A DNA stretch of 8,643 bases. It comes from an uncultured Actinomycetes bacterium (GTDB lineage: Bacteria; Actinomycetota; Actinomycetes; Nanopelagicales; Nanopelagicaceae). How positions within the stretch are numbered: the stretch's first letter is position 1; each line of letters opens with the position of its first letter. The notes under the pieces are model-generated. The model saw only the letters and a program-made list of their open reading frames with translations. It was not told the DNA's origin and ran no database searches. Positions 1 to 6,230 of the stretch are shown piece by piece. Location of the stretch: the NCBI GenBank assembly GCA_903953805.1, contig CAJBLC010000020.1, positions 1 to 8,643 on the forward strand, given 5' to 3'. The translations under genes and the position numbers were made by a program.

Positions 1-570
1 GTCGTTGAGACTGAATTAGAAGATGTCTCTATTGACCTACGTCGAAGTGAAGTCGATGTAGAAGCGGTCGTCGACCGTATGAAGAAGGATGAATCCCGCC
101 TCAACTCCGGAGCAGCCTCTCCGAAAGAGCTTGAGCAGACCCAACATGAGTTGGCGACCTTGGCGAAGCGAAAAGCGGAGCTCGAAGATGGTGAGCTTGA
201 GATCATGATGCGCTTTGATTCAGTAAAGAAGCGCCTTGATGAATTAGCGAGCGATGAAGTTGGACTTAAGCAATTAGAATTAGAACTCAATGTTCGGCTA
301 GAGAACTCAAAGAGTGAGATCAACTTAGAACTTGAATCAGCAAAAGCGACTCGAGCAGCACTCGTCCCTCAGATTGAAACTTCTCTCTATGAACTTTACG
401 AGAAGGTGCGCTCATCTGCGAATGGCATTGGTGCCGCTCTCCTGATTGGCAACAAGTGCGATGGCTGTCATCTTGAGATCAATGCCATCGAGCGCGAACG
501 CATCAAGGGTCTCGATGCAGAAGAAGTCCTTCGCTGCGAAGAGTGTCGTCGAATCTTGGTGCGTATTTAA
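1..570 (+). CDS. C4-type zinc-ribbon coiled-coil protein (5' end outside window)
   Basis: The reading frame is open from the first base, so the start lies upstream; 189 residues are visible. About the first 140 visible residues are rich in Glu, Lys, Leu and Arg with heptad-like spacing and look like a long antiparallel coiled coil. The C-terminus holds a zinc ribbon: CDGC at visible residues 153-156 and CEEC at 179-182, a four-cysteine metal site. This matches the actinobacterial family that includes mycobacterial Rv2229c, whose members usually sit between a NIF3-like gene and the RNase H/phosphatase gene, exactly the downstream neighbour here. Its biochemical role is not firmly known; a nucleic-acid or protein-binding scaffold is a guess. 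The stop TAA overlaps the next ATG by one base, so the two genes are very likely co-transcribed and translationally coupled. An internal ATG at 79 is not the start, because the coiled coil clearly continues upstream of it. Confidence 0.88.
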   Translation, partial: VVETELEDVSIDLRRSEVDVEAVVDRMKKDESRLNSGAASPKELEQTQHELATLAKRKAELEDGELEIMMRFDSVKKRLDELASDEVGLKQLELELNVRLENSKSEINLELESAKATRAALVPQIETSLYELYEKVRSSANGIGAALLIGNKCDGCHLEINAIERERIKGLDAEEVLRCEECRRILVRI

Positions 571-1649
571 TGGCCCGCCACTTTCAGATCACCGCCGATG
601 GCGGCTCACGCGGAAACCCGGGCGCTGCTGCTTACGGAGCAGTCGTCACTGAGAATGGAAAGATTCTCGCAGAGCTCTACGCAACGATTGGCATCGCTTC
701 AAATAACGTTGCTGAGTATTCAGGACTTATCGCTGGCTTAGAGCATGCACATGCACTTGATCCTGAGGCGACGATCGATGTGAAGATGGATTCAAAACTC
801 GTCGTTGAGCAGATGTCTGGGCGCTGGCAGATCAAACATCCTGATATGCGTGAACTCGCTAAGCGAGCGAGAGAGGCTCATCCACTCTCACTTGTCACAT
901 TTAGCTGGATCCCACGTGACCAGAACTCTCATGCTGATCGCTTAGCCAATAAGGCGCTCGATGGTGAGGTTCAAGAGCAGACATACGTCCAGAAAAATTT
1001 CTTACATTCTCGTTTGATCTCAAAAGAGGTTCCTACAACGATCTATCTCATCCGCCATGGTGAGACGCCACTTACTCCAGAGCGTCGCTTTAGTGGTTCA
1101 GGTGGATCTAATCCTGGGCTTACTGAGAAGGGTCGTGAGCAAGCGCGGGCCGTTGGGCGTGAGCTTGCAGCTCGTCGGCCAGAAGTTCTCTTAGTTTCGC
1201 CGATGCAGCGCACCCGCGATACTTCAGAAGAGATCGGAAAGTTTGTTGAGATCGCACCGGTCTTTGATGAAGATTGGATTGAGGCATCATTCGGAAAGTG
1301 GGATGGCCTGACTCCCGATGAAGTAGAAGAGCAATTCCCAGAAGAATTCAAAGCCTGGGTATCAGATGCTTGGTACCCGCAAGGCGGGGGAGAGCCATAT
1401 GCCGCTGTTGCAGAACGCGCTGGTATCGCGCTCAATAAAGTCGCTGCCGATTATCCAGGTCAGAAGGTTGCGATTGTGACGCACAATGTGGTCGTTAAAG
1501 GTGCAGTCTGCGTCGCTCTTCAGACACCTATCGAGAGCATCTTCCATGTCGATGTTGCACCTTGCAGTATTACAACGATCAAGATCTGGCCATCAGATGG
1601 TCTGATGGCGCTGATGTCTATGTCAGAACGAGCTGAATACTCTGCTTAA
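570..1649 (+). CDS. bifunctional RNase HI / histidine phosphatase fusion
   Basis: A two-domain protein of 359 residues. Residues about 4-132 form an RNase HI domain with the four expected acidic residues: D10 in the DGGSRGNPG loop, E49 in AEYSG, D74 in KMDSK and D123 in HADRLANKA. It should cut RNA in RNA/DNA hybrids. After a short linker, residues about 156-350 are a histidine phosphatase of the CobC/phosphoglycerate-mutase type: RHGET at 162-166, R214 in SPMQRT, E238 and H305 in VTHN, so the active site looks complete. This fusion is known in Actinobacteria (Rv2228c type), where the second domain has been linked to alpha-ribazole phosphate dephosphorylation in cobalamin assembly; the substrate here is unproven. 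I chose the ATG at 570 because the RNase H fold begins there and it overlaps the upstream stop as TAATG; an in-frame ATG at 543 would add nine unrelated residues. No Shine-Dalgarno is visible, which fits translational coupling. Confidence 0.93.
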   Translation: MARHFQITADGGSRGNPGAAAYGAVVTENGKILAELYATIGIASNNVAEYSGLIAGLEHAHALDPEATIDVKMDSKLVVEQMSGRWQIKHPDMRELAKRAREAHPLSLVTFSWIPRDQNSHADRLANKALDGEVQEQTYVQKNFLHSRLISKEVPTTIYLIRHGETPLTPERRFSGSGGSNPGLTEKGREQARAVGRELAARRPEVLLVSPMQRTRDTSEEIGKFVEIAPVFDEDWIEASFGKWDGLTPDEVEEQFPEEFKAWVSDAWYPQGGGEPYAAVAERAGIALNKVAADYPGQKVAIVTHNVVVKGAVCVALQTPIESIFHVDVAPCSITTIKIWPSDGLMALMSMSERAEYSA

Positions 1650-3034
1650 GAGCCTGGGCTCACCGTCGACATATTGAAGTCTTCAAAGATCACTGCTGGC
1701 GCAGCTGCGCGTTCAACATCTCCGGCCCACTCACGTGGTTGAGTGATCGATGTTGCTCCAATGGCGCGAATGCGACCTAAGAGCTCTACCGGTGATTCAT
1801 TCCAACGGAAATTATTTACCGCGCCAATAACTTCGCCATCGCGAATTTGATAGACACCATCGCGAGTTAATCCGGTGAGAAGCATTGTTGTTGGATCAAC
1901 GGTTCGGATATACCAGAGCGTTGTGAGGAGTAAACCATTCTTCACTTGAGCGATCATTGATTGGAGATCGCCAGTTGCACCAGCGGCCTCAACAATAATA
2001 TTTCGGCCAAATGGAGTGTAAGGAAGTCCGGTCAGGGCAGATGTTGCGCGGGTTTGGACGAGAGAGTTGAGCTTTCCATCTTTAAAGGTCTCGTTCTTTG
2101 GTGCGCTCTGACCATTATCAAAGACTGAAGTCATCGGACCACTGGATGAAGCGACTACATATTCGCTGCATTCAAGTCCTGGATAACGTGGATCGGAATA
2201 GATCGTGATCGGCAGTTTCGAGAAGGTCTCACCGACTCTGGTTTTTCCGGCTTGTCCGCGTTGTGAAAATACTGATCGACCTTCGAAGGCATCTTTCGCG
2301 CCAGAGAACCAACCGAGATATGCATAGAGATCAGCGACCGATCCTGCTGGTGCAACTGTGTCGTATCGACCAGCTGCAAGATCCAACTTTCGACCTTGCC
2401 ACTCTAAGCGAGTTCGAATCTCAGAGTCGATTTCTGCGATTGAGAGATTCTTAAAGTCGCGAGTCGCGCGACCTTCCCAGGTTGAGCGAGAACGAGCATG
2501 TGATTTTCCGGTCATCTCGACGCGGCCATCTGGTTGATCGAAGCGAAGACGAAGTCCACCCTTTGAGCCGACCCAGGTTGTGTCATGAGTGTGCTCGGCA
2601 TAACCGAAGAGTTCAATCTTGTCGGCCTGTGACTTCTTAAAGATTTCGCCGAGTTCTGGCGCGATTCCACCGAAGACTTCTGGCCCCGTTGGATTGTGAG
2701 GTGCTGACCAATCGCCAACTGCAAGATCTCGTGCGAGAACTGCTGCATCTTCTGCCTTACCAGCGGCACGAGCAGCGACGCCAGCGGCCTGGGCGATCTC
2801 TACGATCTCAGATGCATCGACCTGTGCGCGGGTTACTGAACCAGCTGCGATTCCTCCATCTACTGCAACAAATGCGATGACGGTAATTTTCTGAGTAGCG
2901 ATGACGCCATTTGTGGTGAGCGTGCTGCTTGCCCAACGAAGGTTCGCTTGCGTCTTGCTCTCAACAATAACGACGCAATCCTCATAGTCAGCAACTGCAA
3001 CGATCTTCTCAATTAACTCTTGTGGGCTCATCAT
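1646..3034 (-). CDS. tldE: TldE/PmbA-type partner subunit of the TldD/TldE metalloprotease
   Basis: A 462-residue protein of the TldD/PmbA (U62) fold. It has no HExxxH motif, as expected for the TldE/PmbA subunit, which in characterised systems forms a heterodimer with the zinc-carrying TldD and shapes a chamber degrading short or unfolded peptides. Family-like segments include AGRYDTVAPAGSVADL near residue 240, SAKDAFEGRS-like sequence near 265 (here GAKDAFEGRSVF), and the C-terminal part WYIRTVDPTTMLLTGLTRDG followed by VIGAVNNFRWNES. It follows tldD directly: its ATG overlaps the tldD stop as ATGA. A strong GGAGG lies seven bases before this ATG, supporting 3034 over the second in-frame ATG at 3031. 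At the other end its stop shares the bases TTAA with the convergent RNase H/phosphatase gene. No signal peptide is seen, so it is cytoplasmic. The family is clear; the native substrate is not. Confidence 0.9.
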   Translation of the reverse strand: MMSPQELIEKIVAVADYEDCVVIVESKTQANLRWASSTLTTNGVIATQKITVIAFVAVDGGIAAGSVTRAQVDASEIVEIAQAAGVAARAAGKAEDAAVLARDLAVGDWSAPHNPTGPEVFGGIAPELGEIFKKSQADKIELFGYAEHTHDTTWVGSKGGLRLRFDQPDGRVEMTGKSHARSRSTWEGRATRDFKNLSIAEIDSEIRTRLEWQGRKLDLAAGRYDTVAPAGSVADLYAYLGWFSGAKDAFEGRSVFSQRGQAGKTRVGETFSKLPITIYSDPRYPGLECSEYVVASSSGPMTSVFDNGQSAPKNETFKDGKLNSLVQTRATSALTGLPYTPFGRNIIVEAAGATGDLQSMIAQVKNGLLLTTLWYIRTVDPTTMLLTGLTRDGVYQIRDGEVIGAVNNFRWNESPVELLGRIRAIGATSITQPREWAGDVERAAAPAVIFEDFNMSTVSPGS

Positions 3035-4539
3035 TTTCCGGCCTCCGCACGCGTATTGAGAACATTCACTTTATCGAAGACAGCTGCTGGGCAGCCGTGA
3101 CTGACTGCTGCAACCTGACCAGGTTGAGCCTTTCCACAATTGAATGCACCACCTAATACCCAGGTGCTCTCATTTCCGACGCGATTCATCGAGCCCCAGA
3201 AATCTGTCGTTGTTGCTTGATATGCAACATCTTTTACCTGACCAACGATCTTGCCATTCTTAATTCGATGGAATTGCTGTCCGGTGAATTGGAAGTTATA
3301 ACGTTGCATATCGATCGACCACGAATTGTCACCCTTGATCATGATGCCATCTTCAACAGATGCGATCAGGCCAGCTAAATCTGGACCTGATGGATTTGGT
3401 TGCAAGGAGACATTTGGCATTCGCTGAATAGGTACATGGGAAGGGGAGTCGGCGAAGGCGCAACCGTTTGAGCGATCACGACCGCCGCGGGCTGCAATAC
3501 GTCGATCCAATTGATAACCAACGAGAGTTCCATCTTTAATGATGTCCCAGCGTTGTGCTTCAACGCCTTCATCATCCCAGCCAACAGTTGAGAGGCCGTG
3601 GGGAGTAACGCGATCTCCAGTGACATTCATGAGATTCGAACCATATTTCAGGTTGTTGAGCTTATCGACAGTCGCGAATGATGTGCCGGCGTAGTTTGCT
3701 TCATAGCCAAGTGCGCGATCGAGTTCTGTTGCATGACCGATCGATTCATGGATTGTTAGCCAGAGATTCGATGGGTGGATGAGAAGGTCATATCTGCCTG
3801 CCTCTACTGATGGTGCGGCAACTTTTTCAGCTAAGAGGGTTGGAAGTTCATCGATCTCAGCATCCCAGTTCCAATGAGAGTTGTTCATCCACTCCCATCC
3901 GAAACCGGCAGGTTGTGCGAGTGTGCGCATCGAGACAAAGCCCTCATCGCTCACGTTGACGGCTTCAATTTGAGTCTGCATCCGCACGCGCTGTTGAGTC
4001 GTCGATGTGCCATATGAATCGGCATAGTGCTTCTGCTCTTTCACAAACATGGTGAATGCTTCGGCAAAGTCCACGCCATCGGCTTTAAGAAGTTTTTCAT
4101 TTAAGCCAGTTAAGCGTGCAATGCGCTCATCACCGCTGACTGAGAATGGATCGATCTCATATGCACTTACCCATTGCTTGCGGGGATAGATCGGTTCTGG
4201 GGCAAGTGAGATCTCTTCTGTTGAAAGTGGGTGGCTGGTCTTCGCCATCGCTACCGCGGTCTTCGCTAATTTCGCCGCAACGTCAACACTGATTTCGGGA
4301 GATGAGGCGAATCCCCAACATCCATTGACGATTACTCGTACTCCGACGCCTGAGATCGAGTCATCGCTCTGCGTCTCTGGTGCGAGATTTCGAATAGAGA
4401 GGATTCCAGTGCGGACCCGTTCAATGCGGACATCGACATGCGTTGCTCCGAGAGCTGTGGCAGTCGAAATTGCCGATTCGGTCACCGCATCCAACGGGAG
4501 GGCAAGGAAATCTGCATCGACCTGCTGATTATTCGTCAT
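3031..4539 (-). CDS. tldD: TldD zinc metalloprotease subunit
   Basis: A 502-residue TldD-family protein. The zinc-binding helix is HESIGH at residues 264-269, followed by E272, matching the HExxxH motif of TldD rather than the usual HExxH. A C-terminal CGK (C468, in AFNCGKAQPGQ) fits the third metal ligand known in TldD. With TldE it should form a cytoplasmic heterodimeric peptidase acting on short unfolded peptides; known family roles include microcin maturation and antitoxin turnover. No signal peptide or membrane segment is present. It is the middle gene of the minus-strand unit: 41 bp after ggt, and overlapping tldE by four bases. The start at 4539 has no Shine-Dalgarno; instead a -10-like TAAAGT ends six bases before the ATG, so it may be made partly from its own leaderless transcript. 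No RiPP precursor gene is visible nearby, so general peptide breakdown is more likely than peptide maturation, though that is inference. Confidence 0.94.
   Translation of the reverse strand: MTNNQQVDADFLALPLDAVTESAISTATALGATHVDVRIERVRTGILSIRNLAPETQSDDSISGVGVRVIVNGCWGFASSPEISVDVAAKLAKTAVAMAKTSHPLSTEEISLAPEPIYPRKQWVSAYEIDPFSVSGDERIARLTGLNEKLLKADGVDFAEAFTMFVKEQKHYADSYGTSTTQQRVRMQTQIEAVNVSDEGFVSMRTLAQPAGFGWEWMNNSHWNWDAEIDELPTLLAEKVAAPSVEAGRYDLLIHPSNLWLTIHESIGHATELDRALGYEANYAGTSFATVDKLNNLKYGSNLMNVTGDRVTPHGLSTVGWDDEGVEAQRWDIIKDGTLVGYQLDRRIAARGGRDRSNGCAFADSPSHVPIQRMPNVSLQPNPSGPDLAGLIASVEDGIMIKGDNSWSIDMQRYNFQFTGQQFHRIKNGKIVGQVKDVAYQATTTDFWGSMNRVGNESTWVLGGAFNCGKAQPGQVAAVSHGCPAAVFDKVNVLNTRAEAGK
3042..3046 (-). 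promoter_or_regulatory. strong Shine-Dalgarno of tldE inside the tldD 3' end
   Basis: On the minus strand the sequence reads GGAGG, then seven bases, then ATGATG. This is an ideal ribosome-binding site and lies within the last codons of tldD. It decides the tldE start at 3034 and suggests that tldE is translated both by re-initiation (ATGA overlap) and by fresh ribosome loading. It contrasts with tldD, ggt and the leu leader peptide, which show no Shine-Dalgarno. Confidence 0.75.
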
Positions 4540-4545
4540 GGTCGA

Positions 4546-4573
4546 ACTTTATGCAGAAATCCGCTTTTTACAA
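4546..4573 (-). promoter_or_regulatory. candidate leaderless promoter of tldD
   Basis: On the minus strand a TTGTAA (4568-4573) is followed after 16 bases by TAAAGT (4546-4551), then six bases (TCGACC) and the tldD ATG. Transcription would start at or next to the A of the ATG. The 10-mer TAAAGTTCGA is identical to the one in front of ggt. It sits almost entirely in the 41-bp gap between ggt and tldD, so it would be an internal promoter of the unit. No Shine-Dalgarno precedes the ATG. Not experimentally supported. Confidence 0.5.
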
Positions 4574-4580
4574 GGGTGGG

Positions 4581-6170
4581 TTAGATGCCCGCTGCGTGTC
4601 CTTCTGCGCGAGGATCCGATCCGAAGGCGAAGGCCCCAGTCGGCAAGACTTCGAGCACTTGAACTGAGGAGGCATGGCCGTACTCAGGAAGTACTACGAC
4701 CTCATGTCCACGGCTCTTCAATTCGTTGATCACTTCATCACCAAATCGAGATTCAATCGAGAGAACTCCCTTGATCGCCTCATTAACGGCAGATGTTGAT
4801 GGATCGGAGAGGTGCATCCAACGTGGCGCCTCAGCTACTTCTTGAACTGACATACCTTCATCAATGAGTCCCGTGACAAGTTGGAAATTAGTTTGAACTT
4901 GAACGTTCGCACCAGGAGTACCGCCCACATATTTCAAGCTGCCATCCGGATGGGTCACGGTGAAGGCCTGCAGAGTATGAGCTGGCCGCTTACCCGGAGC
5001 GATGAAGTTTGGTGAAGCTGGGTCGAGATTAAATCCAGTGAGACGGTTGTTAAGGATCATGCCAGTCCCAGGCACAACCCACGATGATCCAAAGCCGTGG
5101 AAGACTGATTGAATCCACGAGACGGCATTGCCATCGCTATCTGCGACTAAGAAGTAGGTGGTATCGCTACCTTCGGCAGGACTCTCGCTTCGATTATTTG
5201 CCTTCGCCATATCGATCTCTTTGGCGCGGAGAGCGATGTGCTCTGGATTCAAGATTGATTGCACATCAACGGGAACGATCTCTGGATCGGCGATGATGGC
5301 ATTTCTATCTGTGAAGGCCATCTTCTTCGCCTCTACCTGCATATGGAGCCAATCAGCCTGGCTCATCGATGACTTCTCAAATTGATTTGCGATGAGAAGT
5401 TGCTCCATGAGGATCATGCCTTGAGTAGGAGGAGGATTTCCATGGACATGGAAGTCGCGATACTTAATAGAAAGTGGTGCACTTACTCGCGTTGTGTGCT
5501 TCTCAAGATCTGATGAGTTAAACCAGTCATCTGTTCCATCAATGATCTTCTGGGCGATCGATCCTTTGTGGAAGGCATCTCTACCGCCTTTAACAATCTC
5601 TTTAAGAGTCCAAGCGAGGTCAGGATTTTTTACAATCTCACCGAGTTGAAGTTCATGAGAGATGCCAAGATCATGAAAGAGCGTCGTATCGGGGAATTGT
5701 TGCAGGTGCCATTTCATCCGACCAATAAAGCCCTCATTTGCCGGGAATCCGTTTTCGGCATAGTCGATTGCAGGTGCAAGAATGTGAGCAAAGGATAATT
5801 TTCCGTAGCGCTCGTGTGCTGCAAACCAGCCAGCAACTACACCTGGAACTGTTGCAGCTTTATATCCATGAAGTGGAATCTCATTATCAAATGCATCACG
5901 AGTGGCTTGATGTGGTGCTTCACCTGATCCATTGAAGGCGAGGTTCTCTCGTGACTTTGCTTCATGAGTAACGAGGAAGAGATCGCCACCTAATCCAGAA
6001 GCGCCAGGCTCAACAACTGAGATCACTGCTGAGAGTGCGATACCGGCATCGATGAATGAGCCACCAGCTTCGAGAATCTTGAGCGCTGCAGAGACGGCGA
6101 GCGGTTGTGACGCTGCAGCCCCACCCTTTGCTGAGTAGACGATTCCGCGATGAGTTGTAGTCCTGTTCAT
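4581..6170 (-). CDS. gamma-glutamyltransferase-family hydrolase (YwrD-like class)
   Basis: A 529-residue Ntn-hydrolase of the gamma-glutamyltranspeptidase family. The expected self-cleavage site and nucleophile are at D336/T337 (DTTYF), giving a large subunit of about 336 residues and a small one of about 193. Other family marks are ASQPLAVSAALKILEAGG near the N-terminus, GASGLGGDLFLV at 57-67, TVPGVVAGW at 107-115, NPPPTQG at 245-251 and GGTPGANVQ at 416-424. Three things differ from classical GGT: the Arg that holds the glutamyl carboxylate (REKAP region in E. coli) is replaced by NGSGEAP (80-86); the lid-loop stretch before KRP (394-396) is about ten residues shorter; and there is no signal peptide. 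This resembles YwrD-like enzymes, so a cytoplasmic hydrolase of gamma-glutamyl or other acyl amides is likelier than extracellular glutathione breakdown. First gene of the unit with tldD and tldE; divergent from glnA across 60 bp. The start at 6170 fits the promoter spacing. Confidence 0.88.
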   Translation of the reverse strand: MNRTTTHRGIVYSAKGGAAASQPLAVSAALKILEAGGSFIDAGIALSAVISVVEPGASGLGGDLFLVTHEAKSRENLAFNGSGEAPHQATRDAFDNEIPLHGYKAATVPGVVAGWFAAHERYGKLSFAHILAPAIDYAENGFPANEGFIGRMKWHLQQFPDTTLFHDLGISHELQLGEIVKNPDLAWTLKEIVKGGRDAFHKGSIAQKIIDGTDDWFNSSDLEKHTTRVSAPLSIKYRDFHVHGNPPPTQGMILMEQLLIANQFEKSSMSQADWLHMQVEAKKMAFTDRNAIIADPEIVPVDVQSILNPEHIALRAKEIDMAKANNRSESPAEGSDTTYFLVADSDGNAVSWIQSVFHGFGSSWVVPGTGMILNNRLTGFNLDPASPNFIAPGKRPAHTLQAFTVTHPDGSLKYVGGTPGANVQVQTNFQLVTGLIDEGMSVQEVAEAPRWMHLSDPSTSAVNEAIKGVLSIESRFGDEVINELKSRGHEVVVLPEYGHASSVQVLEVLPTGAFAFGSDPRAEGHAAGI

Positions 6171-6176
6171 ACTCGA

Positions 6177-6205
6177 ACTTTAGGGCGCTGCCTTAACATT
6201 GTCGT
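6177..6205 (-). promoter_or_regulatory. candidate leaderless promoter of the ggt-tldD-tldE unit
   Basis: On the minus strand ACGACA (6200-6205) and TAAAGT (6177-6182) are 17 bases apart, followed by six bases (TCGAGT) and the ggt ATG. The -35 box matches TTGACA at four positions and the -10 box fits TAnnnT. The predicted transcript begins at the start codon, and no Shine-Dalgarno is present. The -35 box lies inside a possible nitrogen-regulator half-site pair shared with glnA. Confidence 0.55.
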
Positions 6206-6208
6206 AAC
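6193..6208. promoter_or_regulatory. possible GlnR-box-like half-site pair between ggt and glnA
   Basis: The divergent gap contains TTAAC, six bases, then GTAAC on the plus strand. The 5-6-5 spacing equals that of actinobacterial GlnR sites (consensus GTnAC-n6-GAAAC), with one mismatch in each half. A regulator bound here would cover the -35 box of ggt and sit about 23-38 bases before the glnA ATG. It is a single pair of degenerate half-sites and could be chance; TAACAT at 6194-6199 could alternatively be a -10 box for glnA. Confidence 0.3.
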
Positions 6209-6230
6209 AAAGGCCTGAGAGTCTCACCCC

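Noticed and set aside
543..569. Upstream ATG at 543 as the RNase H start
   Set aside because: It adds nine residues outside the fold and lies deep in the previous gene; the ATG at 570 overlaps the upstream stop and begins right before the first RNase H strand.
79..570. ATG at 79 as the start of the first gene
   Set aside because: The same frame is open back to base 1 and continues with the same coiled-coil style, so the gene begins outside the window.
1043..1435. 130-codon open frame on the minus strand inside the phosphatase domain
   Set aside because: It is antisense to a well-supported gene with intact catalytic motifs, its protein is Ser/Arg/Pro-rich with no recognisable motif, and it is a frame shadow.
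1650..1661. GAGCCTGGGCTC inverted repeat as a terminator between the convergent genes
   Set aside because: The stem is at most five base pairs with a two-base loop, lies inside the last tldE codons and has no T-run on either side.
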